Below are positions 10,001 to 19,802 of a stretch of DNA of 64,000 nucleotides, piece by piece. Under the pieces are notes generated by a model that was not told the DNA's origin, searched no databases, and worked only from the letters and a program-made list of their open reading frames with translations. Numbering within the stretch: the first letter of the stretch is position 1; every line of letters starts with the position of its first letter. The position numbers and the translations under genes were made by a program. The stretch spans positions 588,531-652,530 of the forward strand of contig CAJNDS010002690.1 in the NCBI GenBank assembly GCA_905221605.1, read 5' to 3'. This stretch comes from Symbiodinium natans (taxonomy: Eukaryota > Sar > Dinophyceae > Suessiales > Symbiodiniaceae).

Positions 10001-11585
10001 CTCTACTACTCTTTTGGTCATTCTTAGGATCCAACCTTTAAGGTTTAGGGTTTTGGGTTTAGGGTTCAGGAAGCTAAACCCTACACCGGGGTGGCCAGGC
10101 TGTGAGCAGGAGCCCTTCGCAAGCCGCCTCCATGGCGAGTGCCCTTGCTGGGAGTGCTTTCCTGGGTGGTGGCCTGTAGGGGCGTTGGGGGGGTTTTTAG
10201 GATCCCGGAGTTTAGGGTTTAGGGTTTAGGGTTTATAGGGTTTAGGGTTTGGGGTTTAGGGCTTAGGGTTTAGGGTTTAGGGTTTAGGGTTAGGGTTCAG
10301 GGTTCAAGGTTTACATTTCTTAAAGGTCTTTAAGTTGGTTGATCACCTGGAGACCTGATGCACGCGCTGAATTGCGAGATGTTTCTGAGCTCGTTAAAGT
10401 CTGCCTGCACAACCCTTGATCCTACTTGACCCTAAAACCCCAAATATGACATGCCTAAACCCTAAACCCTAAACCTTTAAACCTCAAATCTGAAATACCT
10501 AAACCCTAAACCCTAAACCTTAAACCCTAAACACTAAACCCTAAACCATACCTGGACCCCCAAAGCAGCTCACCTTGCTTTGTGATCTCTCCCATGATGC
10601 AGCGCAAGCTAGCCAGAATCGCAAGCCTGAGCTCCGAAGCCCCTAAACCCTAAACCCTAAACCCTAAACCCTAAGTCCTAAACCCCAAACCCTAAACCTA
10701 AACCCTAAACCCTAACCCTAAACCCTAAACCCTAAACCCTAAGCCCTAAACCCTAGACCCTAGACCCTAAACCCTAAACCCTAAACCCTACCTGGACCCC
10801 CAAAGTGTGCGAAGAAATAGCCCAAAACCCATAGAGAAGGATCGTTAGGTGACATACCTTCGGGGGTTTAGGTACACCCTCAACACACCCGAATGAGGAG
10901 CAATCCCCCAAAACCCTAAACCCCAAACCCTGAACCCCAAACCCTAAACCCTAAACCCCAAGCCCTAAACCCCAAACCCTAAACCCCAAACCCCAAACCC
11001 TAAACCCCAAACCCCAAACCCTAAACCCCAAACTCCAAGCCCCAAACCCCAAACCCTAAACCCCAAACCCTAAACCCCAAACCCCAAACCCGAGACCCTC
11101 AAGTCTCCACGTCAAGAGGTACCTTCGCCTGGAGGAGCGGAGGTGCGGACGCCCCGTGTTCCAACGCGGAGCCGAGGCGGAGCATGGATTTGGGGACCGT
11201 GTGCAGATGTGACGGGCGGGGGTTAGGGTTTAGGGTTTAGGGTTTAGGGTTTAGGGTTTAGGGTTTAGGGTTTAGGGTTTAGGGTTTAGGGTTTAGGGTT
11301 TAGGGTTTATCGGGTTTTTCGGGTTTTTCGGGTTTTTCGGGTTTAGGGTTTATTGATGATGCCATGAAATATAGCCTTTTGCTTGCTGTCATTGCCAATG
11401 TCGCCGCACTGCTGTTCTGTCATCTCCGGTATCTCATCTTCATCGTCATCGTCGTCACAGCCCTAAACCCTGAACCCTAAACCCTAAACCCTACTCGAAC
11501 ACTTCTTTTCTACCCCAGTGTGCACGCGTACGTTGTGAGAGTCATGTCTGGTGTAGGGCCATGCATGGTGTCAGAGATTTCTTGA
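7042..11585 (+). CDS. Long multi-exon gene with a canonical start; unrecognised
   Basis: Starts at ATG 7042 in a good context (CACCATGGCG; MAPLAVAKFSEYRLR). Model exons: 7042-7088, 7497-7598, 7894-8004, 8512-8573, 8965-9017, 9149-9175, 9431-9517, 10099-10175, 10335-10398, then from 10566 and from 11104. The first seven sum to 489 bases and join without a stop. Exon 2 encodes a near-repeat (DPWQTG, twice); exon 3 is Pro/Ala-rich (SPKLEPLAAP); exon 4 reads LHRETKAENMRQ. Each of exons 2 and 3 starts right after a CCCTAAA tract and stops at a TTTAGGG tract. The last part is uncertain: a strong 3' splice site (CTTCTTTTCTACCCCAG) at 11518 starts an exon that ends at TGA 11583-11585 or 11669-11671 according to frame. 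I infer a low-complexity, possibly disordered N-terminal half; no domain is recognised. Confidence 0.48.
7101..7229 (+). mobile_element. Family H inverted-repeat element, intact
   Basis: Ends CCCAGACCTCTGGGAGGATCC and GGTCCTCCCAGGGGTCTGGG. It lies in the first intron of the 7.0-11.6 kb gene. An open frame through it (7093-7347) is only the element and is not a gene. Confidence 0.8.
8577..8662 (+). mobile_element. Family C inverted-repeat element, left end missing
   Basis: CTAACAGTGCTTAATAGG faces CCTATTAAGGACTGTTAG, then GGGGGAACATCCCA. It starts immediately after the proposed donor of exon 8512-8573 (T|GTAGAG). Confidence 0.7.
9011..9148 (+). mobile_element. Introner-like element filling an intron
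   Basis: The complementary arms (AACTCCAAACAGTTGGAAC and GTTCCAACTTTCTGGAGTT) begin just inside GT at 9018 and end near the AG at 9137 (or 9148). Nothing else lies in this intron. The 11-mer TTCAGGGGCAAC-like sequence occurs on both sides (8975 and 9133). Confidence 0.55.
9661..9754 (+). mobile_element. Family D inverted-repeat element
   Basis: Left CTACCTGGGACCTCTTTACC, core AACTACC and TAGGTA palindromes, right ACTGTAGGTAAATTGAGG. Related copies at 23,312 and 49,971. Confidence 0.65.
9950..10042 (+). mobile_element. Left half of a family H element running into a telomere tract
   Basis: AGGTCCCGGGGAGGACTCG starts an H copy that stops at GGATCCAACCTTTAAGG and continues as TTTAGGG. The 9-mer GGTGGCCAG is found just before the element (9942) and again at the exon start (10,090). 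Confidence 0.6.
10900..11095 (-). repeat. CCCTAAA/CCCCAAA array
   Basis: Mixed seven-base units, about 190 bp, ending 8 bp before the exon-like island from 11,104. Confidence 0.9.
11221..11352 (+). repeat. TTTAGGG tract, pure then TTTTTCGGG
   Basis: Starts at the proposed donor of the exon ending at 11221 (GGGG|GTTAGGG) and turns into GGGTTTTTC units before 11,345. Confidence 0.9.
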
Positions 11586-11674
11586 CAGCGCTATTTTTTG
11601 TTGCGAACCGCGGACATTCGACAATGCGGTGGTTTGGGGTTGTTAGATGTTGATGGTGCGAACCAGTGCTGATG

Positions 11675-12880
11675 GTTACGCATGCCAAGATGTCGTACGA
11701 GCTTGTTAGGTGTTGTGAGATAGGAAATGTTGCTAGTACGGGAGATATGGTAAGACGCCATGAGATGGCAGACCCGCTTTTGCACTTGTTGTGACTTCAC
11801 GAGGTTTACGAAATATCATTACACTCAGTAGGCGTGGTTAGTGATTCTTAGGCGCGGTTCCGACTGCTGTATAGATGGTTTGTTTCAGGATTGGATTGTA
11901 AGAGGCACAGACGATTTCTAGCACGGAGTGGAGAGTCAGGCATTGCCACATGCCATGGGGACACTGTAGTGTAGCAGTCTAAGCAGCAAACATGGAGGCA
12001 GCTACAATATATAGCTGCCGGTGTGTGTGTGTGTGTGCACGACACGGTCACCCGGCCACGTCATGCTCGTTTCTCTAAGCTTGTAGTGCATCCGAGAGGG
12101 ATCAGTTAGGTGCCAACACATGGAAACAATCGAGAGAAGGGTGTTGGTGGGGCGGGGATCGCGTGCAGGTTCCCAGCACATGACAAACAAACGAGAGCAT
12201 ACTCCACACCTCAGACGTGATTGGGGCGGGGATGGGGAATCGGAAAAGGGTTTAGGGCGTGAGAGTTGATGTATTTGTTTGTGTTTGTGTGTGCGTGTGT
12301 GTATATGTGTATTTTTGTGTATGTGTATGTGCACGTCTATTTGTGTATGTGTGCGCGTGATGATGTGTGTATTTGCATCTGCATGTGTGTGTATGAGTAT
12401 TTGTATGTGTGTGTACGCATATTATATGTGTGTTTGTATGTATGTCTGTATGCAGGCATGTACGTATGTCCATGTACGTATGTATGTGTGTACGTATGCA
12501 AGCACGTAAGTTTCGGGTTTCGGTGTTCACCGAGGGCTGCATCGCATAGCAGCTTAAAGAATGTCTGCACCAGCATGCAACGTGTCCAGGCCCCACAAGG
12601 CCTTTCACGGGTGCTACGTGGAGAGTGTTGAAATGAACGTGCGTGTCTGTGTGTGTGTGTGACGTGTATGTAGGAAGATGGAGTAGAAGTGTATGTTTGT
12701 ACTGAGAGTTTCGCTGGCACACTGTGGCTACTTTGGAATCGTCCCATGTGGTCTGAGACACGATGTCCAGTATGAAGAACACCGGATACCGTGCAGCTTC
12801 GACTTTCGGCAACCTTAAGAAGGGGAGTTTGTAGGATCCAGGGTTTAAAAGGGCGTATAGGGTTTAGGCTTTAGAGTACA
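11675..12880. other. Intergenic region with a TG-rich microsatellite
   Basis: No gene seen. 12,263-12,512 and 12,640-12,665 are dominated by TGTG, TATG and GTGT runs. The open frames here on both strands (Val/Cys/Met-rich on +, His/Thr-rich on -) are products of the repeat. Confidence 0.7.
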
Positions 12881-12913
12881 GGGTTCCTCCGCACCTCCGC
12901 ACATCCTTGCACC

Positions 12914-13739
12914 ATGGACATTTGCGCGCGACGCCCTTTCCGGTGTCTTCACAGGCTGCAGCCCGGCAGATGGTGCTCTTCTACTGGGACGACCCGGAGT
13001 TGTCAGGATGGTGCGCAGCCCAGAGTTGTGCAGGCCCTAGACCCTAAACCCTAAACCCTAAACCCTGTTGCATGACAACAAATCCGGCTGCAGCTGCCAC
13101 GGGCTGGCCATTGAAAGCCTTGCGGTTGTGGACTGAGGTACTTCTGTCCCAGTCTTGACGAGGAGGTGGAGGCAACGGAAGAGTTTCTTGAACACTTGCC
13201 CCGTCGCCTATAGGGTTTAGGATTAGGACCTCTTCTTGGGAAGTTTGGTTGTGAAGTCGAAGTGAGTGCGCCGTAGTTCGGGTCATGTTCTTCTAAGACA
13301 TGTGCTTTTCCTGGTTTGGCATTTCGCGTTGTGCTTTGGATGGTGACGCTTTTCTTGTGCAGTGGCCGGGGATCGAGCCTAAACAGACGCAACCCTAAAC
13401 CCCAAACCCCAAACCCTAAACCCCAAACGCCAACCCTAAACCCTAAAACCCCAAACCCCAAACCCTAAACCTGCAGACTTGGGCTTTCCATGCCGGCGAC
13501 ACTGGTCTGCCTCCGGCTGATGGCTGGGTCGTCCCTCGACTGCCGCCTGTAGGGTTTAGGGTTCAGGGTTTAGGGTTTAGGGAAAGTTTAGGGTTTAGGG
13601 TTTAGGGTTTAGGGTTTAGGGACTTGCCGGCTTCTTTCGGGAGCTACTTGCAAATGCGAAGCTTGAAGGCCACCATGCCCATGCTGTTTTTCCCAAATCT
13701 TCTACGCCGACTCCAGATGGGGCATGCCTAGCCGCCTAA
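12914..13739 (+). CDS. Gene whose last intron is telomere repeat only; unrecognised
   Basis: ATG at 12914 (MDICARRPFRC) opens a frame to GT at 13025; middle exons lie in 13,090-13,400, where several frames are possible (one reads LDEEVEATEEFLEHL). The 3' part is firmer: exon 13477-13548 (AFHAGDTGLPP) starts after AAACCTGCAG and ends CCT|GTAGGG. Exon 13620-13739 (GLAGFFRELLANAKL) starts at a TTTAG| inside the telomere tract and ends in TAA. Both are 72 and 120 bases, in phase 0. The 71-bp intron between them, 13549-13619, is TTTAGGG-type sequence from end to end. No domain is recognised. Confidence 0.45.
13549..13619 (+). repeat. Intron made only of TTTAGGG repeats
   Basis: Begins GTAGGGTTTAGGG and ends GGGTTTAG|GG. 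The repeat unit itself offers the 5' GT and the 3' TTTAG. Confidence 0.6.
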
Positions 13740-13740
13740 G

Positions 13741-13978
13741 ATGCCCAGTAGCGTCCTTGTTACCCTTTTTGAGGGGGCTTAGGTTATTGTAAAACCCTAA
13801 ACCCTAAACCCTAAGCCCTCAACCCTAAACCCTAAACCCTAAACCCTAAGCCCTAAACCCTAAACCCTAAACCCTAAACCCTAAACCCTAAACCCTCAAC
13901 CCTAAACCCTAAACCAAACCTTCTTTAAGCAAAAAAATGGGCCCCGTCTTTTCATCCTGGGCTACAGGGTCACGCCTA
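13741..13978 (+). mobile_element. F-like element split by a 125-bp CCCTAAA tract
   Basis: Left half GATGCCCAGTAGCGTCC to CTTAGGTT, then CCCTAAA (13,793-13,916), then right half CTTTAAGCAAAAAA to CTGGGCTACAGGG. The uninterrupted relative at 61,643-61,745 shows both halves joined. Confidence 0.75.
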
Positions 13979-14001
13979 GCCTGCAGGATGCCTCCACTGG
14001 A

Positions 14002-14178
14002 CTAGTAATTGCTTAAGAACCCCCCCCCAAAAAAAAAGAAAAAAAAATCTTCCTTATAAGGGTACTATAGGGATTAATGTTTTTCTTTTGGGGTTCTTAA
14101 GCAAATAGTAGCAATCTTCCTTGTGAGGGTACTATAGGGATTAATATTTTCCTTTTGGGGTTCTTAAGCAAATAGTAG
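14002..14178 (+). mobile_element. Family A element followed by a partial second copy
   Basis: Complete A at 14002-14111 (ACTAGTAATTGCTTAAG to AAGCAAATAGTAG), then its right part again at 14112-14178. The final TAGTAG is the 3' splice site used by the exon at 14179. Confidence 0.75.
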
Positions 14179-14709
14179 CGGGGGTGTTCCAGTCGTGCGA
14201 GTCCAAAGCTCCGACAGTCAACCCGAAGCGCTCCGCGACGAGTGGCAAATTTAACGTACCATTTTAAATCCCCTCCGACCCTAAACCCAAAACCCAAAAC
14301 CCTTAAACCCTTTTCCCCTCCGACCCAAAACCCAAAACCCTTAACCCTTAAACCCTAAACCCCAAGGCGCCTTACGACGAGAATGGCGAAGTAAACCCAA
14401 GCTTCAGGGTTGAGGCGCGATGTGACGGAGGGTTTCCTCCTGGGGGCTCTGGCTCTTAAAGGCTTCGGGTTCAGGGTTTAGGGTTCAGGGTTGAGGGTTG
14501 AGGTTTTAGGGGTTAGGGGTGAGGGTTTAGGGTATAGGGTTTAGGGTGGTGCTTTTGTTTGCGTTTTGGGTTCCTGGTTCCTTATAAATGTAAACAATCC
14601 CAAAAAAGGGTGCCCTCACTATCCTATGAAGAAGCGACACTTCAGAGAGCTGGAGGGCTTCTTGGGGTCGTTTGTCGCTAGACATGTTCAGACTGTACAG
14701 GAGCTTTAA
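14179..14709 (+). CDS. 3' part of a gene, three exons; unrecognised
   Basis: Exons 14179-14255, 14367-14408 and 14632-14709 join in frame (77, 42 and 78 bases) to a TAA at 14707-14709. They read FQSCESKAPTVN, APYDENGEVNPSF and KRHFRELEGFLG. Donors are AAC|GTACCA and AGG|GTTGAG; acceptors are TAGTAG| (the end of element A), CCCCAAG| after a CCCTAAA tract, and CCTATGAAG| after an E fragment. The last exon looks helical (FRELEGFLGSFVAR). The start exon was not found. Confidence 0.45.
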
Positions 14710-14959
14710 ACGGGCCTGACGGTACCCCCCTTCCCTCCACTCCCGGTTTAGGGTTTAGGGTTTAGGGTTTGGGGTTTGGGGTTTGGGGTTTGGGGTTAAG
14801 GGTTTAGGGTTTAGGGCCCCGAACCACGAATTTTATCACCATCTTTTTGAAGCACCTCGCGTAGAGGAAGTTAGGGCGAGCTTTTTTCGAGAATCCACTA
14901 CTCTCACCATCCCTGGTTCTGCGAGGTTTTCCTGATTCCCTGTCTTGTACCCATCGCAG

Positions 14960-17822
14960 CAGCACTGAAGAAAGCCTTCAAGGAACCTGCTAGAGAGAGC
15001 CTTGGCAACTCGTAAAGTAGATCCACCTGGACATATCTAGTACGCTTGTGATGGAAAACCCCCCTGGCAAATTGGCACCGTTTGTTACTCATACTCCCAC
15101 GTCTGATGTAAACTCATGCTGACACATGGCAGCACTAGTGACATGTCCAGGCCGTGCGCTAGAGACCTGGGGCGGTGGACCAAGCCGCATCTTTCTCGCG
15201 GCCGGCGAAGAAGCGCGAAGAGAGATCATCTGTACAGTGCTTGGAGGTTCAGGGGAACACAGGGTTTAGGGTTTATTAGGGTTTAGGGTTTAGGGTTTAA
15301 CTTGGAACTGCAATTACAAGTCCACTTATAACCCATTTAGAGGACTTGGGGGCTTAAAAGTACAGCTACAATTGGGGCGAGAATTGCACCTGAACCTCCA
15401 AGTAGGCTCTTCTTAGTAACGCTTACCGACAATCGCAGATAGGTGCTCTGACATGGCCCAAGCCCTAAGCCCCAAGCCCTATACCCTGAATCCTAAACCC
15501 TGAACCCGAAACCCGAAACCCGAAACCCGAAACCCGAAACCCTAACCCTCAGCCCTGAGTAGCAAGGCCTGGGGACGTCAGAGCCAAAAGCATCTTGTGG
15601 CCATGGGGGGGAGAGGCACAAAGGGAACCCAAGATGCGCCTGAAAAGTCCGAGCTGCTTGTTGTCCTGCACCCCAAACCTTTAACGTCCCTTCTTTAGGG
15701 TTTAGGGTTTCGGGTTTAGGGTTTAGGGAACCCTTAACCCCTTAGTAACCCTACTCCCTAAACCCTAAACCCTAAGCTCAGGAGAGCCGGGTAGCCCAAA
15801 ACCCAAAACGCCCCGAAACCCTGAACCCCAAACCCTAAACCCCAAGCCCTAAACCTTAAAACCTAAACCCCAAACCCCAGACCCTAAACCCCAAACCCAA
15901 ACCCCAAACCCTGAACATTAAACCCCAAACCCCCAACCCTAAAATCCTAAGCCCCAAACCCTCAAGCCTAAACCCTAAACCCTACTAAGCCCTAAACCCC
16001 CAAACCCTAAAACCCTAAGCCCCAAACCCTAAACCCTAAACCCTACTAAACCCTAAACCCCAAACCCTAAACCCTAAGCCCTAAAACCCTAAACCCTAAA
16101 CCCTACTAAACCCTAAACCCTAAACCCCAAACTCCAAACCCGAACCCCTAAACCCTAAACGCAAGCAGCCATACCCTCGCAGATCTGCTGGGGTGGCGGC
16201 TTCACGCTCGGCCGTGGCCCTAGGAAGCCTCAGGGAGTAGGGTTTAGGGTTTAGGGTTTAGGGGTTTGGGTTTTTAGGGTTCAGGGTTCAGGGTTCAGGG
16301 GCTCACTTTAGGGTCTCGTGCTTGCGTGGGCCAAGGCCCCACCTTCGCCGGAGGACGGGTGTCTGGCTTGCAGCTTGCTGTCTTTTGGAAGCGGGGAGGA
16401 GGACAGAAGTGTCGGGTTTAGGGTTTTGGGTCTTGAAAAGAGAGAGAGAGAGAGAGGGTGAGAGAGAGAGAGAGACAGACAGACAGGGAGAGAGAGAGAG
16501 AGCGAGAGAGTGAGAGAGTAAGAGAGAGTGTGAAATAGAAAAAATGAGAGAGATCGGGTTGTGAGTGGAAGGGTTGCCGTTTGGAGAAAGTAGTGTTACC
16601 CTAGCGTATCCAAAGGTATGGTGCGATGACGATGCTGATGCTGCTGGCTCCTCCAGCTGCGCTCCGCCGTCCTGTGGCCTATCTCAAAGCAGTTTCAAGA
16701 TCCGCATTTGGGGCACGCGGGCCGTAAACGACCATTATTGCTTGTTCACGCCGGCATCTAATTCTGCTGTTCTCAACCTGTCGAGACACAAACGACTACA
16801 GCCTAAACCTTTAGCCTCGAACCTCTGGTTCTTTCCCGAATGGGATACACACCACCCAAAATACTCTAATCCTTGTAGGAACTACCCCCAAACAAAAGGT
16901 ACCCGGCCTTTTTTTCGGAAACCTCCATGCAGCCGCAGCCCTTTTGCTGTTTTGTTTGTATACGGCCAACGAGGTGTGGGAAAAGTTTTATGGGTTAGTT
17001 TCATCGGTTTACAAGGGCTCCCTCAACCCTAAACCCCAAACATCGAACTCCAAACCCTAAACCCTGAACCTAGAACCTTTTCAAGATTGAGAAAACTCAC
17101 AGACCGCCAGCTTGCGATTTAGGGGTATTCCTAGACCCTAAGCCGGCGTGCTTAGCTCTTATGGGAAGCCATCAACAGTCATCTAGTATTTGCTAAGAGC
17201 CACCCAATAAATTCGACATATTCTTCCTTAGAAGGGCAATATAGGGATTATGATCTTTGCCGGGGCGCGTTCTTACGCAAACAGCAGTCATGCGCTGTAG
17301 CAAAGGAAATCCTCCTTTTGCTGTGTCTGACAGGCAACGTGTCTTCTACACCCGCGCGAGTTGGATGGGTGCATGCACCCAGGGCGACGACGCTTCGATT
17401 TCGCAGGGAAGTTTTGGGGTTCGGGTCGTTGGGATTCGGTTTGTCCGGTGACCAGGGTTTAGGGTTTGGGGTTTCGGGTTTGGGGGAAGTTTTGGGTTTC
17501 GGGTTGTTCGGTGACCAGCAGGCCAACACGAAGATGGCATCCCTAAACAAGATGCCATCCGTCCAGAACATGGAATCAGCATGCTGGAACGGGTGGGCGA
17601 CTTTGCGTCTCCCTTGATACTCATGAGCTGCGGCGCTGCAGAAAAGAGCTTGCGCATGGTGGTTTAGCGTTTAGGGTTTAGGGTTTAGGGTTTGCTGAGG
17701 CATGTGTGGAGTACTCAGAGATGTCACAGAGGACCTCTGGCGTTGGGGTTCTGAGAAACTACCTGGACCCTACACACCCCAACAGCCCTCCAAAAAACGC
17801 TTTAGGAAGCGTCGAGCCTTAG
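14960..17822 (+). CDS. Large multi-exon gene, best-supported coding in the first third; unrecognised
   Basis: Exons 14960-15011 (ALKKAFKEPARES), 15151-15231, from 15417 (NAYRQSQIGAL), an island near 15568-15680, then 16183-16236, 16336-16415, 16591-16874, 17288-17410, 17522-17661 and 17712-17822. The last six add to 792 bases and join without a stop to TAG 17820-17822. Strong sites: ACCCATCGCAG| at 14959, CTC|GTAAAG at 15012, CAGCAG| from element A at 17287. The long exon 16591-16874 reads VTLAYPKVWCDDDADA; 17288-17410 reads DRQRVFYTRASW; 17522-17661 reads ISMLERVGDFASP. The 15.57 kb island is open in three frames, so this may be two genes. No family is recognised. The intron 17411-17521 is again degenerate telomere repeat. 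Confidence 0.5.
15232..15416 (+). mobile_element. Family B element as a complete intron, with telomere patch
   Basis: The donor GTACAG (15232) is followed at once by TGCTTGGAGGTTC. The right arm CTGAACCTCCAAGTAG is followed by GCTCTTCTTAG|. A TTTAGGG patch at 15,260-15,298 sits near the left arm. Exon phase is kept across it. Confidence 0.65.
15770..16155 (-). repeat. Long degenerate CCCTAAA/CCCCAAA array
   Basis: About 385 bp of mixed units containing a higher-order repeat (CCCTACTAAACCC recurs at about 60-bp spacing, 15,980, 16,045, 16,108). It ends near exon 16183. Confidence 0.85.
16436..16540. repeat. GA-rich microsatellite
   Basis: GAGAGA runs with CAGACAGACAGG; intron of the 15.0-17.8 kb gene. 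Confidence 0.85.
17192..17287 (+). mobile_element. Family A element ending at a 3' splice site
   Basis: CTAGTATTTGCTAAGAGCC to CGTTCTTACGCAAACAGCAG. The final CAG abuts exon 17288-17410. Confidence 0.7.
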
Positions 17823-17967
17823 CCATTCCCCTGCCACAGGCCCTTCCGGGTTTAGGGCTCAGGGCCCCGACATGTCCTAAACCCTAAAGGGTTTAGGGTT
17901 TAGGGTTTAGGGGTAGGTTTAGGGTTTAGGGTTTCGGGCTCAGTATGCAGTGTGACGAGACTAACTC

Positions 17968-18050
17968 TAAGGCTCCAAACAGCCCAAAGTGGGTTTTATT
18001 TGCAGACTTTAGACCCCAAGGTAGGGTAAAGTTGTATACTTGGAGCCTTT
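17968..18050 (-). mobile_element. Family J element, inverted, intact
   Basis: GGCTCCAAACAGCCCAAAG to TTGTATACTTGGAGCC: the reverse complement of the copies at 34.65-35.7 kb, without a patch. Confidence 0.7.
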
Positions 18051-18101
18051 GGGATTAGGATTTAAAGCCAGTTTGAGCTTTGGGGGTTCATATTTGTCAA
18101 A

Positions 18102-18175
18102 AGGGTAGTTACATGGGCCCTTAATGAGGTCCCTTACCTTCTGTAAAGGGTTCTGAAGTATAGTTCAGGGACACC
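18102..18175 (+). mobile_element. Family I fragment
   Basis: AGGGTAGTTACATGGGCCC to AAAGGGTTCTGAAGTAT, one arm of the I family. A full copy lies at 20,392-20,530. Confidence 0.55.
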
Positions 18176-18420
18176 CACAGCACCATTTTGGGAGTTCGCG
18201 TTCTACTGGATCATCCTCCTAGTCCTTGAGGCTTAGGATTTAGGGTTTAGGGTTTAGGGTTTAGGGATCCCCAAATCGTAAACCTTCAACCCTGGGCCCC
18301 AATCCCCAAAACCGTTTACCAGGGTTTTTGGGGGCTTAGTGTTTGGTGGGGGCTTAGGGTTGGGGTTTAGGGTTTTGCTGAAGGTCCAGGCCCAGGTTCA
18401 CGTTTGGGGATCAGCCCCTC

Positions 18421-18510
18421 ACCCTAAACCCCTAAACCCCTAAACACTGAACTCCTAAACCTTAAACCCCTAACCCCTAAACCCCTAAGCCCCTAAACCC
18501 CTAAACCCTA
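18421..18510 (-). repeat. 8-mer variant array (CCCCTAAA)
   Basis: Homogeneous eight-base units rather than seven, as at 33,282-33,390. The following island (18,512-18,590) is open (EAPASAPVVVRG) and could be an exon. Confidence 0.8.
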
Positions 18511-19142
18511 GCCGGCTCGGGAGGCTCCTGCATCCGCGCCGGTTGTGGTCCGAGGGGCTGAGAGCGGAGGCCGGTTGTTTGAGGGGGGGGGGGGGGGGTG
18601 GTTTAGGGTTTATTAAGGGTAAAGGGTTTAGGGTTTAGGGTTTAGGGTTTAGGGCTCATAGGGTTTCGAGTTTATAGGGTTCAGGGCTTGTGTGGCTATT
18701 CATTTCTCGAACTTTTGGGGCTCGAGAACCATACTAGACCAGCCCGCCCCCTCCCAACCCACCCCAGACGAACCTCTTTCCGGAGCCCTAAGCCCGGTAA
18801 ACCCTTAGCCCTAGACCCTAAACCCTAAATCCTAAACCCTACTCTGCTCCTTTCGGGTGGCAGGCTTGAGGGCAACCACCTCCCCCCTCTCCCACCGGAG
18901 CCCATGATAAGCTCCCGCCTCGTGAAGCCCTGTCATCCCTCTAGACCTGAAGCCTTAGAATCCCTACACTCTATACACCCCTAAGCCCTCTAAGCCCTCT
19001 AAGCCCTGAAGCCCCGAAGCCCTAAGCCTCGAAGCACCCAAGCCCTAAAACCCTCAACCCCCTAAACCCTAAGCTCGCGCAGCAGTAAAACTGTTAAACT
19101 ATAGGGCAAACACCATTTAAAGTTTAATGGTGAGCCAAGTGA

Positions 19143-19500
19143 GTGGCCAAAAAGAGACTTTTGTGCTCCGTTCGATTCTCATGTCGCCCGTCTATCTCTG
19201 TCTGTATTCTTCTTCTTAGTATTATTATTAGTAGAATAACTATTGTTTTTGCTATTGTTGTTGTTATTGTTGTTGTTATTGTTCTTGTTATTGTTATTGT
19301 TATGGTTATGGTTTATGGTTTATGGTTTATGGTTATGGTTATGGTTCTGGTTATGGTTATGGTGATTCTATTGCAATTGCTATTGCTATTGCTATTGCTA
19401 TTGCTATTGCTATTGCTATTGCTATTGCTATTGCTATTGTTATGGTTGTTGACATTGTTATTGTTACTGCTATTTAAAGGTGTACTGAGTGAATGAATGT
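19143..19500. repeat. ATTGTT and TATTGC microsatellites
   Basis: 19,250-19,330 is ATTGTT/GGTTAT; 19,376-19,440 is about eleven TATTGC units. The Leu-rich open frame through it is a repeat product. Confidence 0.85.
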
Positions 19501-19802
19501 GTGAACGGATGAAACCCACTAAAAGGGACAGGAAATAAGATATTGAACGCAGTCCGAATCACAATCCAGACATTCAATAGTGGGAAAATGAGTCAAAGAA
19601 CTTATATTTTGAATGAGTCAAAGAACTATATTTTGGGTATTCCCATTGGAAGCATGCTGTTTCGTGTTCCTCGCGCTGTTTCTTGACTTAGTTTCGTATT
19701 ATAGCGAGCCCAACCCTAAACCCCCAAGTCCCTAAACCCTAAACCCTAGCCCTAAACCCTAAACCCTAAACCAAAAAACACACACCAAGCGCTCAAAACC
19801 AG

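Noticed and set aside
11848-12812. Overlapping open frames on both strands
   Set aside because: They follow TG/CA microsatellites, with His/Thr or Val/Cys-biased products and no splice signals.
14097-14297. Minus-strand frame over element A
   Set aside because: Shadow of the + exon at 14,179 and of the element.
19143-19496. 117-residue Leu-rich frame
   Set aside because: It is a translation of ATTGTT and TATTGC repeats.
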